A stretch of 64,000 nt of DNA from Kalmusia sp. IMI 367209 (GCA_027946365.1 JAPEUQ010000005.1:2046001-2110000); one strand, 5' to 3'. Shown: positions 24,255-37,871, numbered from the stretch's first letter. The notes: generated from the letters alone by a model not told the origin. Made by a program: numbers and translations.

Positions 24255-25443
24255 CTAGCAGCACGTGGCATGGAGCTCCACTACCTGTTCCTGTGGGAGG
24301 CTGGCTAGCTTAAGAGGCACAGTCCTACTTGTCTCCCCATTCTCCCCCTGGACTTGACTCAAAATCCGCCTCTCTGCCATCGTCACCGCGAGGTCAAATG
24401 CATTTTGTGTGCTCGTCACTGCCGCTAAATTCTTTCCTGCAATATCAAAAGCCGTCCCGTGCGCTGGTGTGGCAATGGGTAGTGGCAGCCCGCCCTGAAC
24501 AGTGACGCCGCCATCGAACGAGAGAAGTTTCATAGCAATTTGTCCCTGGTCGTGATACATGGTAACAATGCCATCAAAGTGCTGGCGCTTCAGGAAGATA
24601 GTGTCGCAAGGAAATGGGCCCTGGACGTCAATGCCGTTCTCACGGCTGGCTTCGACAGCGGGTCGGATGGCGTCAATTTCCTGGCGGCCGAAAGCTCCAT
24701 TCTCACCGTTGTGAGGGTTAAGGGCACAAACACCGAGACGAGGGGCGTCGATACCAGATTCCCAACTGGAGATGGATGTTAGTAGCACATTATGAGATGA
24801 AGCGGGGGTGATGTGAAACATCCAGGAGCTCGTACCGGAGGCGATGAAGCAGCTCAATCGCTTTCATTGTAGACTCTTTTGTGATACGCGCAGCAACCTC
24901 TTCCACGCCAATATGGCTGGTGACACGGCCTGTCCATAATTGCCCCGCGATGTTTATCTCACTGGTTGTGCCCTTGAAGTTGAGCTGATTGGCGAACCAC
25001 CGCAACTCATCCTCTTCTTTCATGCCCGCAAGCTTTAGAGAGCTCTTGTTCAGCGGAGCGAAGACGATGCCATCAATCTTGCCTGCTTGCGCTAGCTTGA
25101 GTGCTCTCTTCAATTGGTGAATGCACCGGGCACCGCTGTCCTTGGAGACCTCGCCTCTTTTGGTCTGGTAGTCTGCTGCTGTATTGTCGTCAAGCACTTG
25201 AATTGCGCTGGACCCAGGTCGATCGCTTGTAGTACTAATATGTACACCTCCTGCATCCTGAATGGCGCTCTGGAGCTCAGATTCGTCTGCCAACAAAACG
25301 ATGTCGGCTCTCTCACGATTAGACGGATTGCTGAGAAGCTTTGCTGCAAGTTCTGGGCCGATACCAGAAGGGTCACCCAACGTGACAGCGATGCGAGGCC
25401 GACGAGGCTCTGCAGTCTTCACGGAATCAATTGTAGCGGTCAT
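24255..25443 (-). CDS. PdxA-like 4-phospho-sugar-acid/4-hydroxythreonine-4-phosphate dehydrogenase family protein
   Basis: Two exons, 24836-25443 and 24255-24765 (70-bp intron with a CTAAC branch site); 372 residues. The start is the ATG of MTATIDSVKTAE. Motifs of the PdxA family occur in order: RIAVTLGDPSGIGPELAAK near the N-terminus, FAPLNKSSLKLAG, TSHIGVEEVAARI with a metal-ligand His, WESGIDAPRLGVCALNPHNG restored by splicing, NGENGAFGRQEID, and MYHDQGQIAMKLL followed by GTAFDIAGKN. Bacterial PdxA uses NAD to oxidise 4-phosphohydroxy-L-threonine. Fungi make vitamin B6 by the SNZ/SNO route, so a role like that of PdxA2 (phosphorylated four-carbon sugar acids) is more plausible; that is inference. 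It is divergent from a Dal5-type permease across an 827-bp promoter with four palindromes. Confidence 0.85.
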
Positions 25444-25723
25444 CTTCGCTGACAAGTGTGCAGGCTTTCTTGTTTGACCGCAGAGGGGAAGAGTGTTCAG
25501 GTGGATTTAAAAGTCAAAGTAGTCGTAGAAGCTGCGTAACTGAGTGAACACGCCAAGGTCTGTTGTAAGCGGAGTCTTATAACGACAGATCAATTATGGT
25601 AATGAATTTGATAATAGTTAGGAGAGAGAGGAGAGATGGCAGGCCTTGTGTACCATGAGTAACGGATCTAGGCCATAAAAATGCTTGTGCTGTCCTTGCG
25701 TCGGGTAGACAGTGACAGTGGTA

Positions 25724-25737
25724 CGGCGGTTTCGCCG
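25724..25737. promoter_or_regulatory. CGGC-N6-GCCG palindrome, copy 1
   Basis: CGGCGGTTTCGCCG lies in the divergent promoter of the PdxA-like and permease genes. Inverted CGG triplets separated by a fixed spacer are the usual target form for dimeric Zn2Cys6 regulators. Confidence 0.55.
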
Positions 25738-25860
25738 CTAATATCTCATGTGCATGATTCAGAATGAGGTGGACGGCTGTTCAGCTTGCGGGGGTGTCGC
25801 CGTTGAACGACAAAATTGTCTCCGTGGACAGGGATCAATCAGCCCACTTTAGGAGAGCAA

Positions 25861-25874
25861 CGGCAAAAACGCCG
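25861..25874. promoter_or_regulatory. CGGC-N6-GCCG palindrome, copy 2
   Basis: CGGCAAAAACGCCG has perfect arms and the same six-base spacer as copy 1. Confidence 0.6.
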
Positions 25875-25938
25875 CTCTTGAAGCGTGAAATACTAATCGT
25901 AGGAGCTGAGCTGCACTCTTCGCCTTCTAGCAAGCTAA

Positions 25939-25952
25939 CGGCGATTTTGCCG
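25939..25952. promoter_or_regulatory. CGGC-N6-GCCG palindrome, copy 3
   Basis: CGGCGATTTTGCCG has perfect arms and the same spacer. It is followed by CTCT, as is copy 2, so the flank is partly shared too. Confidence 0.6.
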
Positions 25953-26004
25953 CTCTCGAGTCACCAGGACGCAGACAAGGATGCCAAGCTCGTCTCCGCT
26001 ATCA

Positions 26005-26018
26005 CGGCGCTTTTACCG
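26005..26018. promoter_or_regulatory. CGGC-N6-ACCG palindrome, copy 4 (one mismatch)
   Basis: CGGCGCTTTTACCG keeps the CGG/CCG core and the T-rich spacer. The outer base of one arm differs. Confidence 0.5.
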
Positions 26019-26270
26019 GTACCACTAGTCATTGAGCTTCTCCTCACGACTATGTTCCCCGCGGGGAAATCCGCGCCCGCTAAATTTTGACGCTTCTTGT
26101 TCGTGAGAAGACTTCGGTGCTGATGATCCGACCATGCGGCCGGAAACTATAAAGATGGGGTAAAAGCTGTGACTCCAGCACTTGATCGCAGGATTCAGTC
26201 CCAGTCGCACCCTACTGGAATCCCTATACCATCTCATAGACGTGGATTGTTGACACTTCAATTCATCACC

Positions 26271-28025
26271 ATGGCTATCCAGCTTGATGGAAAGACTGAT
26301 GACAAAGTCACCACTCGCGTTGAGCATGCGTCTGACACACCATCCGTTAAATCTAATGGCGATGTTCTCAAAGCTGAGGATGATACGAAAGAAGCCAGCC
26401 AGATCGTCTCTAATTGGAGGGAGGGGACGGAGGAGGAGCGAAGGCTTGTTCGCAAGCTTGATTGGCGCATCTTGCCATGCACCTGGGTATTGTACATGCT
26501 TGGATATCTTGATCGAGCCAACATCGGGTAAGTGAAAACAACAAGATCATGCAGCTGCAAAAGGTTAACAAGAACGCAACAGCAACGCAAAGACGGGTGG
26601 TCTAGAGCGTGACTTCGATCTTACGTCGGCGCAATACTCTATCATCGTTCTCCTCTTCTTCGTCTCCTACCTTATATTCGAGGTTCCGGCCAACATGCTC
26701 CTCACTCGCGTGCGGCCGAGCGTCTTCCTCCCCGGTCTTGGACTCCTCTGGGGCACATTTGCTGCCCTTATGGGCTCGGTGCAGAATTGGCAACAGCTTG
26801 CTGGCATGCGATTCTTGATTGGATTTGCGGAGGTATGCTCGGTGATCATTCTTCAGATGTCCAAAAGGCCTAACATCATGATATAGGCTGGTTTTGCTCC
26901 AGGCTGTGCCTTCTTCCTTTCTTCTTGGTATCGTCGATACGAGCTGGCGACACGCTATGCGCTCCTGTATACATCAGTACCAATCGCTGGCGCCATCTCT
27001 GGTCTCCTCGCTGGTGTCATCACTGATCATATGGATAACGTTGCAGGTTTGCCTGGCTGGAGATGGCTGTTTGTAAGTCAGATACTCAATCTCAGCTATT
27101 AATAAAGAATTCTAACTCGGGTCAGATCCTTGAAGGAATCGCTTCCATCATTGCTGCCATGGTGATCTATTTCTTGATGCCCGACTACCCTTCGAATAGT
27201 AAGCGGTTTTTGAATGAGGAAGAAAGTATCCTCGCTTGCAATCGACTTGCTGTCGATGGTATTGCTCTGACACAAGGCACTGGAGTCGAGCAAATTCCCC
27301 ACTGGGTCGCCTTCAAGATGACTTGCAGCGATTGGCGTGTCTGGGCACAGTGTCTACTCTTCGTATTAGTCACTGGCTCCCAGACGATGCAATATTTCAT
27401 TCCCACTTTAGTCAAAAGCTTTGGATGGAAAGGACCATCAGGGCAGTGTAAGTTGATGACATTCTAGCACAATGGAACCCCTGTGCTGACTTCTTTTCCA
27501 GATCACACAATTCCTGCTTATATGGCGGCACTTGTCTACGTGGTAGCTTGCTGCTGGCTCGCAGACAAATACAAAGCCAAGTGGCAGTTCATCTGCGGAC
27601 TTTCGGGCTTTGGGTGCCTTCTGTTCATCATCGTCACCACGGTACAGATTCGCATGGCTCAGTATGTCCACACAATCTTTGCCTTCGGTACCATTTACGG
27701 GTGTTCCCCTCTTGTGAAGACGTGGGTATCGGATGTGATCCCACAGCCGGCGGCTAAGCGCGCGGTTGCAATTGCTCTGATCAACGCCATCGGCAATGCG
27801 TCGTCCATCTATGCATCCTGGTTGTGGCCCGACAAGGACGCACCGCGTTACATTCCTGGCTTTGCTACGACGACGACCTGGCTTGGAGTCTTGTGTGTCT
27901 GCACATATATTTTCTCGAGGTTCTTCAAGAAGTACCCGATCAGGAGGATGGATCATGGTGAAGTCATGGCTGCTGAGATGAGAGCACGCCGGGAAAACAA
28001 CGAACAGGGCGTCAAGGCAGCGTAG
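26271..28025 (+). CDS. MFS permease, anion:cation symporter family (Dal5/allantoate-permease type)
   Basis: Five exons: 26271-26527, 26583-26832, 26887-27072, 27126-27447 and 27502-28025; 512 residues. A hydrophilic N-terminus leads to RKLDWRILPCTWVLYMLGYL and the family signature LDRANIGNAK in helix 1. Later landmarks are FEVPANMLLTRVRPS, GMRFLIGFAEAGFAPGCAFF and WYRRYELATRYALLYT, all typical of the Dal5/Tna1 group. The group carries small organic anions such as allantoate, nicotinate, tartrate or pantothenate into the cell with protons. The start is the first ATG before the signature and lies downstream of the four CGGC-N6-GCCG sites shared with the PdxA-like gene. A link to sugar-acid uptake is inferred from that neighbour. 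The exact substrate cannot be read. Confidence 0.85.
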
Positions 28026-28589
28026 AGGTCTTACGAAGGGGGTTGATGAAGCTGACTCTTAATGATGGCTTCTCATCTATATCTTGAGCCTCGTCCCTTT
28101 TGATTTATTGTAATATTTGCGATTTCAAGCTCGAATAAAATCTAGCTCTTCTGTGAGCGCAGTAATAATATCATTATCAAACGAACCTGATCATGTGGAG
28201 AAATCTCTGCTACCGAATGGAGAAAAGGCTCACAAGTGCACATTGACAAATACTACTGGGGGCACTGCAATCCGTTGTGAGCATTCAAAATTTGAGTTGT
28301 CGTGGCTAATCGTAACATAACACCACAGATATAACAGGGGACTGGGTGCCAGCATCGCAACTCGAAAAAAAAACGTCGTCTTGGAAAATTATCAAGTTGC
28401 TCTACCACAACTCCCTACTTCATATTCTTTCATATCTCATATCACGGCATAGAAGCATGAAGACAGTATTATACCTGACTGACCTTGAAGTCATTCTAGC
28501 GAAAAAAAGAAAAAAAAAATTTAATAAAATAAAGTAAAATACAAGCAGCGTACAATCTTTGCTTATCAGTCGAGGCCCCTCACTGAACG
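28026..28589. other. 3' flanks of two convergent genes
   Basis: 564 bp between the permease stop and the regulator stop. It is A/T-rich with an A-rich run near 28500-28540. No gene seen. Confidence 0.5.
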
Positions 28590-30829
28590 CTAAGGAAAGG
28601 ACCCTGTGATATCCATGCCATCGATGCCCCAAAGAAAACATTCGTCAAATCGCCAATCTAAATCGCCTGTAAGATCGAATGGATCCTGTCCTAACTGCGT
28701 CAAACCATCTCCGTGCGCTCCTTCATTGCTGAACTGGTTCAATCTGTCTATTTCTGGCATAGACTGTGCAAAGGCACTGAGCTCCTGGCCTGATGCAGGC
28801 TGCTCTCTGTTAACAGGCCGGTCCTTCCGACTTGGTAGTGAGTATATATAACTGTCCTGCTCTGGGACTGATGAAAATCGCTGCAAAAGTTCCTTAAGAC
28901 CATTGACGACCTGTCGCGCGACGTGGCCTTGACTCGCATTGTCCGCGACTCGAACTAGAACTGTGACCAGCTGCTCAACGTTTGTCAAAGCCGTTTTGGT
29001 GTTGAACGTTAACCCATATTGGGCAAGGTCATGTGGTAATTGAAGAGGGTGATCCTTGCCAGCGGTCGAGGTTTGACCAAAGACGACCGCCATTTTCAGC
29101 AGGAAGGAGGCGCATACCGCAATCATTGCATGCACAAATATGGGTAGCCCTATAAGTCCTTTTTGCAACGGCTCATCATCGACAATGAGTCTCGCTGTGC
29201 TCATCGCAGCTGTGATAGCATTGTTCGCGGCTTCTTGTCTCTCCCAGTTCGTTCGAAGGCCGGGTGTCTCCGGAGATGACTCTTCTCTGCCAGAGATGCC
29301 TCTGAGAGCTACCGAATTGAGCTGGAACCGTGCAAGGTGGTAATATAGCGTGTTTCCTCTGGATAAGACAATGCCTTCCTTCAAGGCTGCTGTAAAATCA
29401 ACACTACTGCTTTGGTGATCGAGGCGCCATTGATCAAGCGAGAGATTGAATGACTGCAGCTTTTCAAAGTCTAGCCCACTGAGCTCCAGGTCTGGATCAC
29501 ACCCGTACATAAGCCAAACGCTTGAGAGGATGCGGAATAGCTTGACCTGCGCGACAAGACCTTTATCGCCTTTGGTAGAGAGCCCACTTGTCAGGAGCTT
29601 CTCAGCGTTGCGTATGGCGGCATCCTCATGCATTAGCGGTGGTCGACCGTAGGCAAGCGCAAATTGATGGTCGCAGACGTACAGCACGTACCATAGTCTG
29701 ACACGCTCATAGGATTCGAGAGAGCCTCTGGCGAACTGGAGTGAGGATTTGTGGAGGTTCATTTCTGTTGCAACACGAACCGCACGACTACACAAAGCCC
29801 AACTCAGACTCGTCAAATAGAAGGCGCCGATGCAAAGAGCGCGGACAATATCCAGGTTCTGGCAACGGAGAAGGCAAGACCTGCGCATGAGCGAAACAAA
29901 AGCACCGTAGGTCACATGAAGGCACGATTCGCGTTCTGGTATATGCAGAGCGGCCACTGTGAGCACAACAGCAACGAGAAAAGAGGAAGATTGTCGTGCA
30001 TCGTGAAGAGTTTTGTGAGAACAAAGCATGCCGTCCCATAGTAGAGGATTGATGTTATCGCGGTAAAAGTTGAACAGAAATTCTGCCTCGGCTAGGGGCA
30101 GCACACCTTGATCGATCAAGTCGGGCCCATTGACATCTGACGGGTCGACTCGGATAAGGCTTGATTTTGTCGGGTCGGTGAGGTTGTAGAGGTTGTTCAT
30201 TGGTAGAGGGACCAAGTCTGAGTCGTCTTCCTGAAGATGCATACCTGCATAGGGTCCTTCAGCAGTGAAATTGCCTTGAGAAAGCCCTATGGATGAGGTG
30301 GGAGCGGGAGAAAGGGTCTGGATTGGCATAATCTCGCTCCTGTGCTCAGAATCGGCGCGGGGCGTAGGTCGTGAGTGTTCTAAGCCGGCAAGTCTGCCAA
30401 GTGGTGGCAGTCGGTTATGTCGCAGGAGCAGTGCAACTGCGTCCTCCAAATTCTCGACGGTCGCCGTGGTCTGAGATTTCCATCTATAAAGTATGAGATA
30501 TAGTTTCTTAAAAGCTAATAATATTATAAGACTTACTCGGCATCATCGTCCATGAATTTTTGAGCAAAGTTGTATGGAGTACAAGGAACTTTTCTTTTAA
30601 GACATTTTGTGCAAGATGATTGCCCGGGTTGGGTGAAACATTTGCTCTTGAGAGCCTTGCATTCGGCGCCTGGTGATTTTGTGAGCCTGAGATACGGTGC
30701 TTGAAAGTTACGTGACTACAAACATGCTCGGGTTAGCCGAGGTTTGGAGGCATTCGTGTCAGGCGACATCGGATGCGATGCTTCCTCGGCCGCATCGAGA
30801 CTGAGCCGTGGTCGCTTGTTGCTGTGCAT
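28590..30829 (-). CDS. Zn2Cys6 transcription factor with fungal-specific regulatory domain
   Basis: Three exons: 30724-30829, 30537-30669 and 28590-30483; 710 residues. The first exon gives MHSNKRPRLSLDAAEE, a nuclear-type basic start. Splicing splits the first Cys codon and restores a complete cluster, RACAECKALKSKC then FTQPGQSSCTKCLKRKVPC (Cx2Cx6Cx8Cx2Cx6C). A heptad-like stretch near VENLEDAVALLLRHNRL could dimerise. The large exon carries the fungal-specific regulatory domain, recognised by LPLAEAEFLFNFYRDNINPL and by VRLWYVLYVCDHQFALAYGR followed by PPLM. It is a nuclear DNA-binding regulator. It lies next to, and convergent with, the permease, and is the obvious candidate to bind the palindromes at 25724-26018, but nothing in the sequence proves this. 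Confidence 0.88.
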
Positions 30830-32071
30830 GACGAGTCATCCGAAGGTAGTTTTGTAGGAAGCAATTATGTGTTTCCATGTACAGCAATGATTGAAGCAGA
30901 TTAAATAAAGTCAAGGGGTGCGATTTCTTAGGGCCAAGATTGAGGTGTTTAGGGCAAGCCGAACCAAAGTATTGGACATTGGTTCCGTATCCCCACCATC
31001 AGGTAACGAAAGGAACGAAAGTAGTCCTAAATCGGCAAGGTCATGCATATAGGCGGAAACTTTCTCAAGTGCGGAGAACATCAACTAAGCTACTTTAGTA
31101 GTACTAGTTTGACGATAAAATCGTCTTCTCAACCGACATTAGTGCTGAGGAAGACACGATTATACAATTTCGAGACAGTCATTCAATGCGGAACGATACA
31201 TCTGTATTTATATAAATCAAAGAATCGTTTTAATCACACAACAGTGTTTTCACCGATAGGAACGACGAAATAGCTTTAGGTGCCTGCAAATTAGGCCTTT
31301 AGGAAGATGGCTAAAGTCGGCCGTGGGTAGACCGATTGTTGGTGGACGCTACAAGGAGTAGTTAGGCAACAAGATGATTCCAAGGTATTCAGACGTATAT
31401 ATAAGACTTGGGTACAAGTAATATTATGCGCTCCTTGAAAGAGCTCCCTGAACCGTAGGAGAAATTAGTATTCACATCTAGATCCAATATTAAGCGAGCT
31501 ATTTGATCCTAACGACAATAGCTACTGTACCTTAATTGCGGCAGATTGGTTTGATTCACATGTTCGCTCATTACGGCGTAGAGATCATCTTCCGTCGATG
31601 TAGAAGAGTAGAAAGCGGCAACTGGACGAAAGCCGGATCCAGTATCGACACAAGCTCAGAAACAATTTTTCCGTGCTAATTTAGACCCACTAGTGGCCAT
31701 CATTTATGAACAATAGGAATATTGAGGGTCGTGCAGTAGGTGGGAAGACTATGAGCAAAAGTTTCTGTTGTCGCTTGGACGTCGAAGGGGAAGTATGACG
31801 GAGGAACAGCCATAGACTAAGTCGGTTCTAACACAACCCCACGATTGATACGCACCGATATGGGAACGCAAAGCAAGAAAATGAACGCATCACGGTATAA
31901 ATGCTCTATTTCGCTATCCCACAACGAACATGGTAATACGACCAAGAATCATCCAACGCACTCAACGTCCGTCCGCTTCCTAATATCCACAATGTCCCGT
32001 GCCCTCGCGCACGAGACTAATATTACAATCTCCCTGTATCACATTGACGCCGCTTGATATTCTAAGCTGCT
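30830..32071. other. Intergenic region, nothing recognised
   Basis: About 1.2 kb, A/T-rich. It holds the promoter of the Zn2Cys6 gene and the 3' flank of PDA1. Only short open frames are present. Confidence 0.5.
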
Positions 32072-33587
32072 TTAAGTCCTCGCAGGCGCCTCCTTCTCCG
32101 AGCCCAAATCTGCCTCGGTGTAGTAAAAGTTCTCCTCGGGGATTCTGCCACGCAAGAATTCCGGCTCTGATCCACGCACGTAGATGTCCTCGAACAGGAC
32201 TTTGGGAACTGCCTCCGGCACCGCCATTTTCTCTGCCACAGCGACCTCGGCGTCGACATTGGCACGGGCTTCCTTGTCGATATTCTTGAGCTCCTCCTCA
32301 GAGACGACGCCCCAGTCAAGAAGCTTCTGCTTGAGGCCGGCGATGGGGTCGTTGGTGCTGCGCATGCGCTGGATTTCCTCGCGAGTCTAGCTTACGGTTA
32401 GCTACGTTGCGTGCATTGAATGGGATGGAGAGGGCTTACTCGGTAAGTGGTTCCCGGGTCGGACATGGAGTGGCCTCCGTATCGGTAAGTGACGAACTCG
32501 TAGACGAGCGGTCCCTTGCCGGCGGCGCACCATTCCTTGCCGAATTTGGTTGCGGCCTTCACGGCGAGGACGTCCATGCCATTAATCTTCAGACCAGGGA
32601 TGTACTGGCCACGCTTATAGTAGTCGGTAATGGCCGAAGAGCGGTTGGCGGCGGTACCCATACCATACTTGTTGTCTAAATTCTATCAGCACAGAAATTT
32701 CCCGAAATAAGAGTACCCCACTTACTTTCGCAAGCAAAGATGATAGGCAGGTTCCAGAGCTTGGCCATGTTGTAGGCCTCAAAGACCTGGCCCTGGTTGG
32801 AGGCACCATCTCCGTAGAGTGCAAGGGTGACATTCTTCTTATTTTCGTAGTGGTTCGCGAAGGCAACGCCGGCGCCGACGGGGACCTGGGCACCGACAAT
32901 ACCGTTACCACCATAGAAGCCCGGAGCGAACATGTGCATAGATCCACCCTTTCCGTAGGCAATACCCTCTCTCCGGCCTAGAAGTTCACCGATAATCGAC
33001 TTGACGGTCGCGCCGCGCATGAGAGCGAAGCCGTGGCAGCGGTAGGCGGTGATGAGGTGGTCGGCCCTCTCGATCGCGTGCTCGATACCAACGGCGACGG
33101 CCTCCTGTCCAGTGGACAAGTGGCAGAAACCTCGGATCTTCTTCTCCTTGTAGAGCCTGTCGGCGGCCATCTCCATGCGTCTGGAAATACGTCTATTAGA
33201 ACTTGGACTTCCACCATTGCTGTGTATACGTGGAACGGAATGTATCATACCGTACGGCAACCATGTCGTAGTACATCTGCTTCAGCTCGGTCTTGGTGGT
33301 GTCAAGCGTGTACGACGGCGGGTCGAGCTCGTAAGTCTCAAAGCTCTCGTCGGAGAGGCGGACCTCGAAGGGCTGGTCATCCTCCTATGACACGTCAATC
33401 ATCTATCCGGCATTTTATAAACGTCAATTGCACGTTTCCAGTGTGTACATACCTTCGGCACCGCCTCGGCGTGCGATGATGCCGCATCCGTGGTGACCGA
33501 CCTGAAGGCAGGTCGCGCGGCGACGGGAGAATAGACATTGCGCCGGAGCGGCGACGCAATGCTCTTCCTGATGGTCCTGGACAACAT
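32072..33587 (-). CDS. PDA1: Pyruvate dehydrogenase E1 component subunit alpha, mitochondrial
   Basis: Five exons: 33453-33587, 33251-33384, 32726-33180, 32440-32675 and 32072-32386; 424 residues. The N-terminus [20 protein letters not shown] is a mitochondrial presequence. The mature protein contains [42 protein letters not shown], the thiamine-diphosphate motif [20 protein letters not shown] ending in CENN restored by splicing, and the regulatory phospho-loop [20 protein letters not shown]. With the beta subunit it decarboxylates pyruvate and reductively acetylates lipoate on E2, feeding acetyl-CoA to the TCA cycle in the matrix. The serines in the phospho-loop are the known kinase target in this family. 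Length is usual and all motifs are intact. Confidence 0.95.
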
Positions 33588-34113
33588 GGTGACGATGGTG
33601 CCGAGGACAGGAAGGAGGCGACGGGGTGGTGGAGGTGAGGTTGGAGTGAGTGTTGGGTCAGCAAAAGTTTGGTGTTGGATGTTGAGCTCGCCGGCTTTGG
33701 GGCGGGCGCCAAGACACCTAATTGCCCGATGATAGCTGCGCCGATCTGACCCGCCTAGAGCAACGCACGCATTGCGTTGCAGAAAGAATCACATTCACTT
33801 TTAGCTGTCAAGGGCACCAAAGTGATGCATGTATCTCACTTTTTGTAACGTTGTAGTCTTGTATCATAGGACGAATTTGACAATCGGGAGACGCGACTCT
33901 GGAAGATTCCATACGTGAACAATTCTTTAATCTCAGGACATGTACTTTGTTGTCAGGCCTGCATGCAGTAGCATTTTGAAATAGTGGAAACTAGCTCGAT
34001 ATATTCAAGGCGCGGGAACACATCAATTTGTAAAGATCGATTATGCCATGCCTTCTCTATCCAAATTCATACAGTAGTGTACATTTGAGCTCAACCCATA
34101 ACCATGCGGCCCA
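33588..34113. other. Promoter of PDA1 and 3' flank of HEM15
   Basis: 526 bp between two minus-strand genes. No distinct element recognised. Confidence 0.4.
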
Positions 34114-35446
<1,333 letters not shown>

Positions 35447-35841
35447 TGTGTGGTCGGAGGCAAGAAAGTAACCTTAGACGGTCATGGGAGGAAGTTTGTA
35501 AAGGTGGCCATGAGAATTATGGGAAGCAGTACATTGTGATGACGAGTGGCTAATTGCGGAGCTTGCGACTGGCGACGGGGATCGGGAGTGGGGATCGAGC
35601 TTTGCTGAGCACCGACGTCATGTGAGCACGCGTGAAGCTAGGCAGGCGGGCGCGCTGCTGCCTGAGCAGGAGCCACCACGCCGCACACAAACATGCAATT
35701 GACTGCGCCGACTCCTCTCTTCTTGATCCACGACACATTATCTTCTTGCGCATAGTCAGAAAAGAGAAGCGCTCTCAATTGTACCATTAGCGACTTGATT
35801 CCCAAATTCCGCACCGAGAACCTACGCACGCACACACAAGC
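35447..35841. promoter_or_regulatory. Divergent promoter between HEM15 and KU70
   Basis: 395 bp between two outward-facing starts. No specific element recognised. Confidence 0.45.
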
Positions 35842-37871
35842 ATGGCGGATCCTCAGGACCATCGGCCGGGCGAGGAAGAGGACGAAGAGGAAGAAATCGA
35901 TGATGCCGTACGAATACTACTGCAACTCTATGGTAGCTATGTATTAATGCGCAGCAGAGCTACAAGACGATCAAAGACGCCGTCCTCTTCGCCATCGATG
36001 TCAGCGCTTCCATGTTGGAGCAACCCCCGCCTTCGGACGATAAGAAGGCTGAACGCGACTCTCCAGCATCTGCCGCTCTCAAATGCGCATACCATCTCAT
36101 GCAGCAGCGCATAATCTCCAACCCGAAGGATATGATGGGCATACTCTTGTTTGGGACGGAAAAGACGGATCTGAAAGACGGGGACAACACATTCCAGCAT
36201 TGCTATTTACTATCCGACCTGGATGTTCCTTCTGCGCAGGATGTGAGGCAATTAAGAGACCTGCTGGAAGATGAGGATGAAGCTGCAAAAATTCTGAAGC
36301 CCGCAAAGGTGCCGGCTAGCATTGCGACGGTGCTGTTCTGCGCAAACCAGATATTCACCACCAAGGCTCCAAATTTCTCCTCACGGCGGTTGTTCGTAGT
36401 CACAGACAATGACAATCCAGTCACTGTAAAGCAGGACAAGGATACTGCCATAACACGAGCGCGCGACTTATACGATCTAGGTTGCACAATTGACCTATTT
36501 CCTATTTCAAGAACAGACCATGGCTTCGACCGAACGAGGTTCTACGACGATCTAGTTTACCCCACATCTCCATCTGATCCGGACGCACCGGTAGCAGTTG
36601 CGTCTACAACCAAGGTCGCCAAGAGCGGCGATGGACTTACACTTCTCAAACAGCTTCTCTCATCTATAAACTCAAAAGCTGCGCCACGGAGAGCATTGTT
36701 CAGTCTCCCTCTGGAGATTGGGCCCGGTTTACGCATAGGGGTCAAAGGCTTTATATTGATCAAGCGTCAAGAACATGTCAAGTCATGCTATGTCTGGGTT
36801 GGTGGCGAAAAACCGCAGATTGTCGCCAGTTCAACATCGCACATGGCTGACGATACGGCTCGTGTGGTCGAGAAGACGGAACTGCGTAAGGCATACAAGT
36901 TCGGAGGCGACACTATCACGTTCACCCCCGAAGAATTCACGCAAATCCGCCAATGCTTCGGAGATCCCATCATCCGGATCGTAGGCTTTAAACCACTCTC
37001 CTCATTGCCGCTCTGGGCAAACGTTGGCAAAGCGACGTTCGTATATCCCTCAGAAGCAGATTTCATTGGCTCAACACGTGTCTTCTCCGCTTTGCAGCAG
37101 AAACTCATACAGAGCAACAAGATGGCTCTCGCGTGGTTCGTCGCACGGAAGAACGCTGCACCTGTCATGGCAGCCATGTTACCAGGCAAAGAGCGCTACG
37201 ATGAGAACGGAGACCAAACTATGCCGCCCGGTCTCTGGTTGATTCCCCTTCCCTACGCAGATGATCTCCGCCAGTGCCCAGAGCAACCCGCGGAACCACG
37301 AACGACAGACGAGCTCACCGACAAGATGCGCATCATCATCGAGCAACTACAATTACCTAAAGGCATGTACGATCCCAGCAAGTACCCGAATCCAGATCTG
37401 CAATGGTTTTACCGCATTCTACAAGCTATGGCACTCGAAGAAGAAGTACCCACACAGCCCGACGACAAGACCATCCCACGGTATCGACAGATTGAAAAGC
37501 GCTGCGGGGAATACATCCAAGCGTATGGCGAGGAATTCGATAAAGTTTTTGCTACTATTGGTCGCTCGGCTCTGGCCTCACGTCCAGGGAAGGCTGCTAC
37601 GAAAAAGCGGTCAGCAGCAGCAGCGGATGACGACGATGACGAACCGAAGGCGAAGAAACGTGTCAAGAAAGAAAGTAAAGTCAAAGACGAGGACGGCGAT
37701 GATGGGTTGACGGACCAGCAAATGGCGGGTATCAATGATAAGGGGCAAATCACTAAGCAAACAGTTACTGTTCTGAAACAATTTCTCGCTGCTAGGGGGC
37801 AGGCTCTTGGTGGGAAGAAGGCGGATCTCGTAGAGAAGGTACAAGAGTATCTGGAGAGCAAGGGGCTTTAA
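35842..37871 (+). CDS. ku70: Ku70, DNA end-binding subunit of the non-homologous end-joining complex
   Basis: Two exons, 35842-35907 and 35955-37871; 660 residues. An acidic N-terminus (EEEDEEEEIDDA) leads to the vWA-like domain, with KDAVLFAIDVSASMLEQ near residue 35 and MMGILLFGTEKTD. The beta-barrel core follows (for example YVWVGGEKPQIVASS and LRIGVKGFILIKRQEHVKS). A basic linker with KKRSAAAADDDDDE and KAKKRVKKESK precedes a C-terminal SAP domain, TVTVLKQFLAARGQALGGKK. With Ku80 it binds broken DNA ends and supports end joining and telomere maintenance in the nucleus. The acceptor at 35954 could equally be 35957, which changes one residue. Length and domain order are normal for a fungal Ku70. 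Confidence 0.95.
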
